Of a stretch of DNA of 64,000 bases, positions 55,860 to 64,000 are shown piece after piece. The translations under genes were made by a program, and so were the position numbers. The DNA is from Dehalococcoidia bacterium (GTDB lineage: Bacteria; Chloroflexota; Dehalococcoidia; UBA2979). Position 1 is the stretch's first letter. The number at the start of each line of letters is the position of its first letter. Below the pieces are notes generated by a model that was not told where the DNA came from, did no database searches, and saw only the letters and a list, made by a program, of their open reading frames with translations. The stretch spans positions 76,568-140,567 of the forward strand of contig JALOAL010000009.1 of assembly GCA_023228825.1 (NCBI GenBank), written 5' to 3'.

Positions 55860-56792
55860 TCACCCCGTGATCGGCACGCCCGCGCGGGCGTGGACCTCCT
55901 CCCGCACGGGATGGCGCAGGCGCAGGCAGAACAGGGCGTACTCCGCGGCCGGCGTCATGCCGCCGCGCCGCAGGACGTCCTCTGCCACGCTGCCCTGCGG
56001 CGCCAGCGCGAAGCGTTCCGTCGCCGGGCCGCCGTGGAGGTGGGCCATGGCGGAGAGCAGGGCAGCGCCCGCCTCCACCGCGCCGTCCTCTGCGGCGAGC
56101 GTGAACTGCCCGCTCCGCGCGCAGCGGGCGCTGGCCACCACCCGGCTGTCGCGTTCCGCCACCAGCGTCACGCCGCCTCGGTCCACCCAGCGGTAGTCCT
56201 GCACGGCCGTCCACTCTTCTACGGTCATGGCCAGCGCCTCGCGGGCAGCCACCGGCAGGGCGCGGCTGTAGACCTGGAAGCGCGCGTAGGTGTCCGCCTC
56301 CGTCGCCTCGCGCACGTGCACGCTGGACTCGGAGGCGCGGAGGGGGTCCACGCTGCCGATCCACAGGCGCTCCTGCACCACCGGGCGGAAGCCGGCGCGC
56401 GGCGCTTCCTGCGAGGCGGGCGAGTCCACCGGCGTGCGCAGCAGGAGGTGCGTGGCCGTGGCCTCGCGTGCGGCGCGCGCCGCCTGACGCAGGAGGTCCA
56501 CGATCACCTGTTCGCCCGCCTCCGGCGCGTCCAGCAGCGTGTCGATCTCCCACGCGCTGCGGGAGGTCAGGTCGCGCGCCGTGGCGATGCCTCGGATCTC
56601 GCGGCCGGAGACGTTGATCCACGTGCGGCGGCCCAGGTGCAGCCACTGCTCGATGGCCGCGGCGAGCGGACGAGGGGGCTCGTTGGGGACGCCCAGGTGG
56701 TCGCGCGTGACCGCCTGGTTCTCGCGCACCTCCTCGTCGAAGGTGACGAGGGCGACCAGGTCCGTGGGCCGCGGCGCGCGAGTGTCCGTCAT
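55860..56792 (-). CDS. Double GNAT-like protein of unknown substrate
   Basis: 310 residues in two halves with GNAT acetyltransferase character. The first half ends in IVDLLRQAARAAREATATHLLLR and AGFRPVVQERLW. The second begins VHVREATEADTYARFQVYSRALP and ends SVAEDVLRRGGMTPAAEY. The acetyl-CoA loop is not obvious in either half, so one or both may be inactive. It lies between pdxT and the R3H-ATPase gene. The ATG at 56792 follows GGGAG. Confidence 0.65.
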   Translation of the reverse strand: MTDTRAPRPTDLVALVTFDEEVRENQAVTRDHLGVPNEPPRPLAAAIEQWLHLGRRTWINVSGREIRGIATARDLTSRSAWEIDTLLDAPEAGEQVIVDLLRQAARAAREATATHLLLRTPVDSPASQEAPRAGFRPVVQERLWIGSVDPLRASESSVHVREATEADTYARFQVYSRALPVAAREALAMTVEEWTAVQDYRWVDRGGVTLVAERDSRVVASARCARSGQFTLAAEDGAVEAGAALLSAMAHLHGGPATERFALAPQGSVAEDVLRRGGMTPAAEYALFCLRLRHPVREEVHARAGVPITG

Positions 56793-56840
56793 GGCGTGGT
56801 CACTCCCGCGCTGCCGGCCGCCGCCGTGCCCCGCACGCAC

Positions 56841-57491
56841 TCACGAGGCCCTCGCCTGGCTGGAGACGGAGGCGTACTCCCGGCACAGCGCGACGAAGAG
56901 GCCGTGCAGCCGGTCGTCCTCGGTCAGTTCGGGGTGGAAGGAGGTGGCGAGCAGGTGGCCCTGACCCGCCGCCACGATGCGCCCGTCCGGCAGCGTCGCG
57001 AGCGCTCGGACGCCCCGGCCCAGGCGGGTGAAGACGGGGGCGCGGATGAAGACGGCGCGCAGGGGGGCGTCGAGGCCGTCGATGTCTAGGTTCGCCTCGA
57101 AGGACTGCACCTGGCGGCCGAAGGCGTTGCGCTCCACCGTCATGTCCATCACGCCCAGCGGCTCGCGGTCCAGGCCGGGCACGTCGTCCGCCAGCAGGAT
57201 GGCGCCGGCGCAGGTCCCCCAGGTGGGCAGGCCGGCGCGGATGCGATCCCGGAGCGGCTCGGTCAGGTCGAAGGCGGCCAGCAGGCGGGCAATGGTGGTT
57301 GACTCGCCGCCCGGAATGATCAGGCCGTCGCACGCCTCCAACTGGTCCAGCGTGCGCACCTCCACCGCCTCCACCCCCTGCCGCCGCAGCATGGCCAGGT
57401 GTTCGGCGAAGTCACCCTGGAGGGCAAGCACGCCGACGCGGAGGGACGGCGCGCCCGACTCGCTGGTGGGTGGCGTGGCGGCGGAAGGCAT
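56841..57491 (-). CDS. pdxT: Pyridoxal 5'-phosphate synthase glutaminase subunit
   Basis: 216 residues. The class I glutaminase has GVLALQGDFAEHLAML, GGESTTIARLL, nucleophile Cys in WGTCAGAILLA and the His-Glu pair in SFHPEL. It frees ammonia from glutamine for PdxS. It starts 10 bases after the pdxS stop. The first 15 residues are a variable extension and the ribosome site is weak, so the start may be a few codons off. Confidence 0.95.
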   Translation of the reverse strand: MPSAATPPTSESGAPSLRVGVLALQGDFAEHLAMLRRQGVEAVEVRTLDQLEACDGLIIPGGESTTIARLLAAFDLTEPLRDRIRAGLPTWGTCAGAILLADDVPGLDREPLGVMDMTVERNAFGRQVQSFEANLDIDGLDAPLRAVFIRAPVFTRLGRGVRALATLPDGRIVAAGQGHLLATSFHPELTEDDRLHGLFVALCREYASVSSQARAS

Positions 57492-57501
57492 GCCGGAGGT
57501 T

Positions 57502-58470
57502 CTAGTTCCCCCGCCCGGCCAGCAGTTGGTCCGGCGCCATCTGCGCGGTGGAGATGCCCTGCATGGCGTTGCCGGGGACCTCCGCGGACGCATCCGCGAT
57601 GACCTGCGGGTCTTCAAAGTGGGTGACCGCCTTGACAATGGCGGCCGCCATGGCCGTCTGCACCTTGCGCTGGCCTTCCGGGGTGGCTTCGTCCATGCCG
57701 GCCTTGAAGATGCCAGAGCCCACGAAGACGCCCTCTGCACCCAGTTGCATCATGAGCGCGGCGTCTGCGGGGCTGGCCACGCCGCCGGCGGAGAAGTTCA
57801 CCACCGGCAACTTGCCCAGGCGGCGCGTCTCCCGCACCAGGTCCACGGAGACCTGCAGTTCCTTGGCGGCCACGAAGATCTCGTCGTCACGCAAGGCCTG
57901 CAGGCGCCGGATTTCGCCCTGGATGGCGCGCATGTGGCGCACGGCCTCCACAATGTCGCCCGTGCCCGCCTCGCCCTTGGTGCGGATCATGGCCGCGCCT
58001 TCCGCAATGCGGCGGAGCGCCTCGCCCAGGTTGCGCGCGCCACAGACGAACGGTACGGCGAACCCGTGCTTGTCGATGTGGTTGACGTCGTCCGCGGGCG
58101 TCAGCACCTCGGACTCGTCGATGTAGTCGATGCCCAGGGCCTCCAGGACCTGCGCTTCCACGAAGTGGCCAATGCGCGCCTTGGCCATGACGGGGATGGA
58201 GACGGAGGCCTGGATCTCCTTGATCTTGTTGACGTGGCTCATGCGCGCCACGCCGCCCTCCTTGCGGATGTCAGCGGGCACGCGCTCCAGCGCCATGACG
58301 GCGCAGGCGCCCGCCTCCTGGGCGATCTCCGCTTGCGCGGCGTCCGTGACGTCCATGATGACGCCGCCCTTGAGCATCTGCGCCAGGCCGGCCTTGACCG
58401 TCCACGTGGCCGTCTCGCCGGTGCCGTCGCTCGCGTTGCCGTTGGAGATACCGTTGCCGTTACTGCTCAT
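57502..58470 (-). CDS. pdxS: Pyridoxal 5'-phosphate synthase lyase subunit
   Basis: 322 residues. The barrel has GLAQMLKGGVIMDVTDAAQA with the substrate-binding lysines (MLKGG; VMAKARIGH) and KLPVVNFSAGGVASPADAAL. PdxS with PdxT makes PLP directly from ribose-5-phosphate, glyceraldehyde-3-phosphate and ammonia, independent of deoxyxylulose phosphate. The N-terminus has an SNGNGISNGNAS stretch not part of the fold. Several Met codons sit together, so the start is approximate. It opens the leftward operon. Confidence 0.96.
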   Translation of the reverse strand: MSSNGNGISNGNASDGTGETATWTVKAGLAQMLKGGVIMDVTDAAQAEIAQEAGACAVMALERVPADIRKEGGVARMSHVNKIKEIQASVSIPVMAKARIGHFVEAQVLEALGIDYIDESEVLTPADDVNHIDKHGFAVPFVCGARNLGEALRRIAEGAAMIRTKGEAGTGDIVEAVRHMRAIQGEIRRLQALRDDEIFVAAKELQVSVDLVRETRRLGKLPVVNFSAGGVASPADAALMMQLGAEGVFVGSGIFKAGMDEATPEGQRKVQTAMAAAIVKAVTHFEDPQVIADASAEVPGNAMQGISTAQMAPDQLLAGRGN

Positions 58471-58631
58471 CATGCTCCCAGGGTGCAAAGGGTGAGACCC
58501 CATCATACGCCGCCCGACCACCGGGGCGGGGACGCGCCGGGGCGGCCGTCCGAGGGGGCCTCGATCTGCCGAGGCGGCGTGGTGGCGTGGCGGTGTGGGG
58601 GCGTGGCGCGCCGGTGTCGTATGCTCGCCCC

Positions 58632-59225
58632 ATGGTGCAAGCCCTCCCCGAGCGACGCTGGCGCGACGAGCACACCTTCGCAGACCCGATCCTCATCGGC
58701 CTGGTCTCGGATACGCACATCCCGGAGGCCCGCCGCGAACTGTTCGACGAGGTCTACTCGGTCTTCGCGGGCGTGGACCTGATCCTGCACGGCGGGGACA
58801 TGCACGACATCGTGGTGCTGGACTGGCTGGAGCAGCGTTGCGGAGTGCCCGTGCTGGGCGTCTGCGGCAACGGCGACGACGGCTCCTCCGGCCGTGACGT
58901 GGCCCCGGACGATCCGAGGCTGCCCTACAACCAGGTGCTGCACGTGGGCGCGCTGGACATTGGCATGACGCACGACTTCCCGGACCGGCCACTCCCCGGC
59001 GCCGCCGACCTGGACGCCCGCATGGCGCGCCACTTTGGAGGGCGCATGCACGTGGTGGTGGCAGGTGACACGCACACCCCGCTGGTCAAGATGTGGCAGG
59101 GCACGCTGGTGGTGAACTCCGGCTCCCCCACCTACCCGCGCAACCTCAACACGCAGTTGGGCACCGTGGGCTTCCTGGAGGTCCGAAACGGCGTGGTGGA
59201 CGCCTGGATCGAGCAACTGCACTAG
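58632..59225 (+). CDS. YfcE/MJ0936-type metallophosphoesterase
   Basis: 197 residues. Metal-binding motifs are GLVSDTHIPE, LILHGGDMHD, VCGNGDD, the MTHDF His and VVAGDTHTP. This is the calcineurin-like phosphodiesterase fold of the small YfcE/Vps29 group. The natural substrate is unknown. It is divergent from pdxS and followed by tandem repeats. Confidence 0.88.
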   Translation: MVQALPERRWRDEHTFADPILIGLVSDTHIPEARRELFDEVYSVFAGVDLILHGGDMHDIVVLDWLEQRCGVPVLGVCGNGDDGSSGRDVAPDDPRLPYNQVLHVGALDIGMTHDFPDRPLPGAADLDARMARHFGGRMHVVVAGDTHTPLVKMWQGTLVVNSGSPTYPRNLNTQLGTVGFLEVRNGVVDAWIEQLH

Positions 59226-59267
59226 CACCGCGCCTCGAGCGGGAAGCCGAAGGGCTGCCTGGCACGA

Positions 59268-59320
59268 GCACGGTGAGGCCCACACGGTGAGGCCCACACG
59301 CTGAGGCCCAGACGGTGAGG
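59268..59320. repeat. 14-bp tandem repeat, about four units
   Basis: CACACGGTGAGGCC-type units follow one another with small changes between the phosphoesterase stop and the convergent ispF stop. Confidence 0.65.
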
Positions 59321-59392
59321 CACGGCTCGGGGTCGGGGTTCCGCGGTGGGTGGGCGCAGCACGCCGCCGCCCACGGCGGAGGGAGCGAGGCG

Positions 59393-59896
59393 TTAGCCCT
59401 CGTCCTCCAGCATGGCGATGGCCATCACGGCGATGGCGGCGCCCGATCCGATCTCGCCCATGCGCTCGTTCGTCGTGGCCTTCACGCTCACCTCGCTGTG
59501 CGAGATGCCGAGGATGATCGCGATCGACTCGCGCATCTGGTCGATGTAGGCGGAGAGGCGTGGGCGCTCCGCGATCACGGTGGCGTCCACGTTGCCCACA
59601 GCAAAACCGCGCGCGGCGATCAGGCGGTGCACGCGCTTCAACAACTCGCGGCTGTCGATGCCCTGCGTGGCCGGGTCGCCGGGCGGGAAGTGACGGCCGA
59701 TGTCGCCCTCGCCCGCGGCGCCCAGGATCGCATCGATCAGCGCGTGTATCAGGGCGTCCCCGTCCGAGTGGCCGTCCAGGCAGGGCGCCTCCGGGATCTC
59801 CACGCCGCCCAGGCGCAGGTGGCCGAGGCCCGCCTCCCCCTGCGTCCCGTCCGGCGCACGGAAGCGGTGGATGTCGTAGCCGATGCCGACCCTCAT
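59393..59896 (-). CDS. ispF: 2-C-methyl-D-erythritol 2,4-cyclodiphosphate synthase
   Basis: 167 residues. Start RVGIGYDIHRF with the zinc-binding Asp and His, LDGHSDGDALIHALIDAILGA, and KATTNERMGEIGSGAAI. It forms the cyclic diphosphate intermediate of the MEP isoprenoid pathway. Its ATG overlaps the ispD stop by 4 bases, so the two are coupled. Confidence 0.96.
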   Translation of the reverse strand: MRVGIGYDIHRFRAPDGTQGEAGLGHLRLGGVEIPEAPCLDGHSDGDALIHALIDAILGAAGEGDIGRHFPPGDPATQGIDSRELLKRVHRLIAARGFAVGNVDATVIAERPRLSAYIDQMRESIAIILGISHSEVSVKATTNERMGEIGSGAAIAVMAIAMLEDEG

Positions 59897-60711
59897 CTCA
59901 CCTGCTCCCTTGCGCCCGCATCCCGGAGGGCCAGCAGCGCCTCCGCCACCGCCAGGTCCGGAGGTGTGGTGATCTTGATGTTCTCCCGGTCGCCCGCCAC
60001 CACGGCCACCGGTTCGCCCAACGCCTCCACCATGGAGGCGTCGTCCGTGGCGTCGAAGGGCACGCCGAGGCCGCCTGGGGAGTCGCCCCCCGCGCCCCCA
60101 TCGCCGCTGCCGGGCATGCCATGCGCGCGGCGGAGGAGGTCTGCGCGGAAGGCCTGGGGTGTCTGCACGGCGCGCAGCGTCGCGCGGTCTACGGTGGCCT
60201 GGACGCGCTCGGCGCCGCCCTCGGCCCCCCCGTCTTCGACGCGCTTGACCGTGTCCACCACGGGGACGCCCGGCACTGCGGCGCCCACCTCACGGGCGGC
60301 CGCCAGCACGCGCGCCACCAGGGCGGGCGTCACCAGCGGCCGAGCGCCGTCGTGCACCAGGTACCAGCCGGCGCCCGGCGCGGCGGCGATCCCCGCGGCC
60401 ACCGAGTCCTGCCGTCGCGCGCCGCCCTCCACCGCGTGGAGGGTGACCGCCGCCTCCCCGGGCAGCAGCGCGCGCACCTCGATGTGTCGCTCGGCAGGGG
60501 TGACCACCACGATGTCGGAGACGCTCGGGACGGCCGCGAAGGCGTGGACGCTGTGGGCCAGCACGGGACGGCCGGCCAGCGGCGCCCAGATCTTGTCCGC
60601 GCCCATGCGAGACGAGGAACCCGCCGCCACGATGATCGCGACGACGTCCTGCGGGGCGGCCTCTGTGCGCTCCCGCGTTGTGTGCTCCGGTGTGGTGTGC
60701 TCCGGCGTCAT
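59893..60711 (-). CDS. ispD: MEP cytidylyltransferase
   Basis: 272 residues, longer than the usual 230. CTP-binding AIIVAAGSSSRMGADKIWAPL, HDGARPLVTPAL, and VQTPQAFRADLLRRAH are present. It joins CMP to methylerythritol phosphate. The N-terminus begins TPEHTTPEHTT, an in-frame repeat. A Gly-rich insertion (SGDGGAGGDSPGG) lies after the HGMP segment. Both are likely surface extensions. Confidence 0.95.
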   Translation of the reverse strand: MTPEHTTPEHTTRERTEAAPQDVVAIIVAAGSSSRMGADKIWAPLAGRPVLAHSVHAFAAVPSVSDIVVVTPAERHIEVRALLPGEAAVTLHAVEGGARRQDSVAAGIAAAPGAGWYLVHDGARPLVTPALVARVLAAAREVGAAVPGVPVVDTVKRVEDGGAEGGAERVQATVDRATLRAVQTPQAFRADLLRRAHGMPGSGDGGAGGDSPGGLGVPFDATDDASMVEALGEPVAVVAGDRENIKITTPPDLAVAEALLALRDAGAREQVR

Positions 60712-60852
60712 GCGCCGATTCTAGGCGGTCGGTTCGCCTCTGCGTGGGCGGCCCGCCTCCGCGTGGGGCGGCGTGGCCCGGCGTGCGCCGGGTGCTCGCT
60801 TCCCACGCACCTCCCGGACGCACGGCGCGAGCGGGCGGAGAAGCGGTACCAT

Positions 60853-60909
60853 AACGCCCTGAGGTGTCGCGAACGCCCTGAGGTGTCGCGAACGCCCTGA
60901 GGTATCGCG
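60853..60909 (+). repeat. Three tandem copies of a 19-bp repeat upstream of cysE
   Basis: AACGCCCTGAGGTGTCGCG at 60853, 60872 and 60891; the third copy differs by one base (GGTATCGCG). The last ends 12 bases before the cysE ATG, leaving no strong Shine-Dalgarno site. A TACCATAAC stretch directly before the first copy could be a -10 region. Confidence 0.8.
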
Positions 60910-60921
60910 CTGGCGGATGGG

Positions 60922-61614
60922 ATGGCTCGCTGGATGGCGTTCTTCGGCGCACTGCGCCGCGAGATCCATGACGATGTGCAGGCCGCGCTGAAGCGGGACC
61001 CCGCGGCGCGCAACCGCGTCGAGGTAATCCTCACGTACCCCGGCGTGCACGCGCTCATCGCCTATCGCTTCGCGCACGCGCTGGACCGGCGTGGCCTTCC
61101 GCTGGCGGCGCGCATGCTCTCCCACCTGGCGCGGATGCTCACTGGCGTGGAGATCCACCCGAAGGCCGTCATTGGGCAGGGCCTATTCATTGACCACGGC
61201 ATGGGGGTGGTGATCGGCGAGACCGCGGTGATCGGGGACCGCTGCCACCTGCTGCAGGGCGTGACGCTGGGGGGCACGTCCACCCGCCGGGAGAAGCGCC
61301 ACCCCACGCTGGGGAATGATGTGCTGGTGGGCGCAGGCGCGAAGTTGATCGGCGCGATCACCGTGGGAGACGGCGCGCGCATCGGCGCCGGGTCCGTGGT
61401 GGTGCAGAGCGTCCCCCCGCACGCCACCGTGGTGGGCGTCCCGGGCCACGTGATCGCCTACACCAACAACAGCAACGACACCGTCGAGCGCCTGCCAGAC
61501 CCGGAGTGGGACCGCATGCAGGCGCTGGAAGACCGCATCGACCTCCTGGAGGCGCGGCTGGCGGAGGCCACCGCAGCGCTGGAGGCCTCCCGCACTCCCG
61601 GCCCCACACGCTAG
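60922..61614 (+). CDS. cysE: Serine O-acetyltransferase (short EpsC-type)
   Basis: 230 residues. N-terminal helices (FFGALRREIHDDVQAALKRDPAARNRVEVILTYPGVHAL) and a left-handed beta-helix of hexapeptide repeats. The catalytic region IDHGMGVVIGETAVIGD and LLQGVTLGGT is intact. It acetylates serine for cysteine synthesis. A C-terminal coiled coil (ALEDRIDLLEARLAEATAALE) follows. It stands directly ahead of cysS, linking cysteine supply and charging. Confidence 0.95.
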   Translation: MARWMAFFGALRREIHDDVQAALKRDPAARNRVEVILTYPGVHALIAYRFAHALDRRGLPLAARMLSHLARMLTGVEIHPKAVIGQGLFIDHGMGVVIGETAVIGDRCHLLQGVTLGGTSTRREKRHPTLGNDVLVGAGAKLIGAITVGDGARIGAGSVVVQSVPPHATVVGVPGHVIAYTNNSNDTVERLPDPEWDRMQALEDRIDLLEARLAEATAALEASRTPGPTR

Positions 61615-61710
61615 TCTCGAACCACCGAGGGCAGGAGCCCCCACCGCCACCCCTCGCCGCAGCGTGCGCGAGGGCCAGCAGGCGGAGGACGCATCGGCTG
61701 AGGGAGCATC

Positions 61711-63213
61711 GTGCGGCTGACGAACACGCTCACCGGCGAGGTTGACGAACTTCGCCCCGTGCAACCGGGGCGCGTGGGCCTGTACGTCTGTGGCGTCACC
61801 CCCTACGCCGCCGCGCACGTGGGCCACGCCATGTCGCTCATGGTCTACGACGTCCTGGTGCGCTACCTGCGCTGGCCGGGGAACCCCGCCGGCGGGTACC
61901 AGGTGCTCTTCACCTCCAACTACACGGACGTGGACGACAAGGTGATCGAGCGCGCGCGTGAATCGGGCATGGATCCCCTGGAACTCTCGGAACGCAATAT
62001 CCAGCAGTGGGAACAAGAGCAGACCCTGCTGGGGCTGACCCTGCCGGACGTGCGCCCGCGCGTCACCCAAGAGGTCGAGAGCATCCTGGAGATGATCCAG
62101 GAGATCGTGGGGCACGGCCTGGCCTACCCCACGCCCTCCGGGGACGTCTACTTCCGGGTGCGCTCCAAGGCGGACTACGGGAAGTTGTCCCACCGCGACA
62201 TCGACCAGTTGCGGCAGGGCACGCGCTTCGAGCCCGGCGACGAGAAGGAGTTCCCGCTGGACTTCGCTCTGTGGAAGGCGGCGAAGCCCGGCGAGCCGGC
62301 CTGGGACAGCCCGTGGGGCAAGGGGCGGCCCGGCTGGCACATCGAATGCTCGGCCATGGCTCGGCGCTACCTGGGCGAGCGGTTCGACGTGCACGGCGGC
62401 GGGCTGGACCTGGTGTTCCCGCACCACGAGAACGAGATCGCGCAGGCGGAGGCCGCCGCCGGCCAGGACGGCACGGACCCGGACGCACCGCCCGTGTTCG
62501 CGGACATCTGGATGCACAACGGCATGGTTACGCGCGACAACACCAAGATGTCCAAGTCGCTGGGCAACGTGGTCAGCGTGGAGGAGGCGTTGGAGCGCTG
62601 GGGGCCAGACCCGATCCGTATGTTCGTGCTCACCTCCCACTACCGCGCGTCCAACAACCTGACGGACGAGGCGATGGCCGCGGCGACCGCAGGCGTGGAG
62701 CGCCTGACCACCGCCCTCCGGCCGTCAGAGGACTGGGAGTCCCAGCCGGACGCCATGGCCTCCACCAGCGACCGCGAGATCGACGCCCCGGACTACCGCC
62801 GCCGCTTCATCGAGGCGATGGAGGACGACCTGGCCACGCCTCGGGCGTTGTCCGTGCTCTTCAACCTCGCGCGGGCGATCAACCGCGCGCGGGAGGCAAG
62901 CCAGGACGTGAGCGCGGCGCAGGCGGAACTGCGCGGACTGGCGGGCGTGCTGGGCCTGCGGCTGGCGCAGCCCACCGCGGAGGCGGAGGCGTTGCTGGAC
63001 GCGGTGGCACTCTCCAGACTGGCGGCGGACCTCAGCGTCTCCTGCGGCGGCACGGACGCCGCCTCCACCGTGGAGGCGTTGATCGAGGCGCGGCAGGCGG
63101 CGCGGGCGGACCGGGACTTCGCGCGCGCGGATCGCATCCGGGACGCCCTGGCGGAGGCGGGCGTGGTGCTGGAGGACAGCGCCGCCGGGACACGGTGGAG
63201 CGTCAGGCGGTAA
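61711..63213 (+). CDS. cysS: Cysteinyl-tRNA synthetase
   Basis: 500 residues from GTG after GAGGGAG. The zinc-binding Cys is in YVCGVTPY, the HIGH-type motif is HVGH, further zinc ligands are in HIECSAMA and HHENEIAQ, and the KMSKS loop is TKMSKSLGN. A C-terminal DALR-like helical part ends the protein. It charges tRNA-Cys. It precedes the tRNA-tuf group in the same direction. Confidence 0.97.
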   Translation: MRLTNTLTGEVDELRPVQPGRVGLYVCGVTPYAAAHVGHAMSLMVYDVLVRYLRWPGNPAGGYQVLFTSNYTDVDDKVIERARESGMDPLELSERNIQQWEQEQTLLGLTLPDVRPRVTQEVESILEMIQEIVGHGLAYPTPSGDVYFRVRSKADYGKLSHRDIDQLRQGTRFEPGDEKEFPLDFALWKAAKPGEPAWDSPWGKGRPGWHIECSAMARRYLGERFDVHGGGLDLVFPHHENEIAQAEAAAGQDGTDPDAPPVFADIWMHNGMVTRDNTKMSKSLGNVVSVEEALERWGPDPIRMFVLTSHYRASNNLTDEAMAAATAGVERLTTALRPSEDWESQPDAMASTSDREIDAPDYRRRFIEAMEDDLATPRALSVLFNLARAINRAREASQDVSAAQAELRGLAGVLGLRLAQPTAEAEALLDAVALSRLAADLSVSCGGTDAASTVEALIEARQAARADRDFARADRIRDALAEAGVVLEDSAAGTRWSVRR

Positions 63214-63323
63214 GATGGAAGCAGGTTCGCCTTCGGCATATAGTCAGGGTGGCAGGCTCCCCGCAACCTCGCCCGCAACCCGACCCTCAACTTGACAGAG
63301 CAGAGGATCGGTCGGCGGCTTCG

Positions 63324-63352
63324 TTGACCGTGGTGAGTCTGCGTTTCATACT
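63324..63352 (+). promoter_or_regulatory. Sigma70-type promoter of the tRNA-tuf operon
   Basis: TTGACC, 17-base spacer, CATACT, 70 bases before the first tRNA. It is the clearest promoter in the window. Confidence 0.7.
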
Positions 63353-63421
63353 GGCTGATGGCCGCGCGCCGGACCTCCGGCGGGCGGTGTTTCTCTCTGG
63401 CGACGGCTCGACCGCAACGGT

Positions 63422-63494
63422 GCCCGAGTGGCGCAATGGCAGCGCAGCCGATTTGTAATCGGAAGGTTGGTGGGTTCGAATCCCCTCTCGGGCT
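63422..63494 (+). tRNA. tRNA-Thr (anticodon TGT)
   Basis: Acceptor GCCCGAG pairs exactly with CTCGGGC; D arm GCGC/GCGC; anticodon loop TTTGTAA in a CCGA/TCGG stem; T loop TTCGAAT. CCA is encoded (63495-63497). The T stem has one mismatch. Confidence 0.93.
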
Positions 63495-63559
63495 CCAGTC
63501 CACACTGGAGCAGCGCGGGGGTGTTGGGACCGGCCGAAGCGCCACGGGAGGGACGACCC

Positions 63560-63642
63560 GCACGGGTGGGAGAGTGGCTAAATCCAGCGGTCTGTAAAAC
63601 CGCCGCCTTCGGGCTACGCAGGTTCGAATCCTGCCCCGTGCA
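63560..63642 (+). tRNA. tRNA-Tyr (anticodon GTA)
   Basis: Acceptor GCACGGG/CCCGTGC, anticodon loop CTGTAAA in a GCGGT/ACCGC stem, a long variable arm typical of class II tRNAs, and encoded CCA (63643-63645). Confidence 0.95.
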
Positions 63643-63677
63643 CCAGTCAATCGTGTGAGTGCCCGTCAGCGGGTCAG

Positions 63678-63749
63678 GCCCCCATAGCTCAGTGGTAGAG
63701 CGCGTTCTTGGTAAGAACGAGGTCATGAGTTCAACTCTCATTGGGGGCT
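63678..63749 (+). tRNA. tRNA-Thr (anticodon GGT)
   Basis: Acceptor GCCCCCA/TGGGGGC, anticodon loop TTGGTAA in a CGTTC/GAACG stem, T loop TTCAACT, encoded CCA (63750-63752). With the first tRNA-Thr it covers ACA/ACG and ACC/ACU codons. Confidence 0.95.
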
Positions 63750-63873
63750 CCAGCATCACGTAGCGACCGCCCCGGACGCGCCCGCAGGGCATAGCCGGGG
63801 GCCGTGAGACCAATCGGCAATAGGACCGGGCGCAGGCATCCAGGAGGATGCAGCCCGCGAAGGAGCGATCACC

Positions 63874-64000
63874 ATGGCAAAGGGCGTATTCGAGCGGACG
63901 AAGCCGCACCTCAACGTGGGTACGATCGGGCACGTGGACCACGGGAAGACGTCCCTGACGGCGGCGATCACGAAGACGTTGTCGCTGAAGGGGTATGCGG
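63874..64000 (+). CDS. tuf: Elongation factor Tu, N-terminal fragment
   Basis: The first 42 codons, cut by the window edge. MAKGVFERTKPHLNVGTIGHVDHGKTSLTAAI holds the G1 P-loop GHVDHGKT. AAGGAG lies 9 bases before the ATG. EF-Tu delivers aminoacyl-tRNA to the ribosome. The three tRNA genes upstream are probably cotranscribed with it, as in other Chloroflexota. Confidence 0.97.
   Translation, partial: MAKGVFERTKPHLNVGTIGHVDHGKTSLTAAITKTLSLKGYA

Noticed and set aside
60853..60909. CRISPR array
   Set aside because: The three repeats are directly adjacent without spacers, and no cas gene is present.
60712..60921. T-box or cysteine-responsive leader before cysE/cysS
   Set aside because: No T-box sequence or specifier stem is visible; the main structure is the 19-bp tandem repeat.

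Overview
This is a 64 kb piece of a very GC-rich bacterial chromosome. No transposase, phage gene, CRISPR array or rRNA gene was found. The gene content points to an aerobic member of the Chloroflexota, most likely near Dehalococcoidia or Tepidiformia. That placement is an inference. It rests on the cysS, tRNA-Thr, tRNA-Tyr, tRNA-Thr, tuf order at the right edge, the repeated WLR-type secreted modules, an archaeal-type FBP aldolase/phosphatase, paired acyl-CoA dehydrogenases and GTG/TTG starts with strong Shine-Dalgarno sites.

Region 1-8 kb: an FAD oxidoreductase cut by the window edge; a stand-alone LigD-type primase-polymerase convergent with a LigC-type ATP-dependent DNA ligase (a split NHEJ-like pair, no Ku in view); a beta-propeller lipoprotein; a degraded vapBC toxin-antitoxin locus flanked by two copies of a 46-nt double-hairpin repeat; and two adjacent acyl-CoA dehydrogenases that probably form a heteromeric enzyme.

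Region 8-18 kb: a serine hydrolase fused in frame to a cytoplasmic coiled-coil protein; a DUF454 membrane protein; a subtilase with an inserted jelly-roll-like domain; and a heat-shock locus. There dnaJ-hspR-clpC is read leftward and hsp20 rightward. Between the two promoters lies a site resembling the HspR operator (HAIR).

Region 18-34 kb: a surface polysaccharide cluster. It holds a sugar epimerase, a sugar-1-phosphate nucleotidyltransferase, a PIG-L deacetylase, two zinc-ribbon C-methyltransferase-like proteins, two GT2 glycosyltransferases, a Wzx flippase, a Wzy/ligase-like membrane protein, a pyruvyl transferase, a Wzz/BY-kinase and two secreted polysaccharide-lyase-like proteins. About 1 kb without a gene follows.

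Region 35-52 kb: secA with an overlapping P-loop kinase, prs, an HTH-methyltransferase fusion, another acyl-CoA dehydrogenase, a gene remnant and a long hairpin, a Tat-exported LysM glycosidase-like protein, an SDR, a plastocyanin-multicopper oxidase fusion and a MaoC-like protein. Then comes a gluconeogenic run encoding archaeal-type FBP aldolase/phosphatase, class I (DhnA) aldolase, class I FBPase and RdgB.

Region 52-64 kb: a leftward housekeeping operon (pdxS, pdxT, double-GNAT protein, R3H-ATPase, tmk, rsmJ, small membrane protein), a phosphoesterase, ispD-ispF, cysE, cysS, three tRNA genes and the start of tuf. Short tandem repeats recur throughout, both between genes and in frame inside genes.
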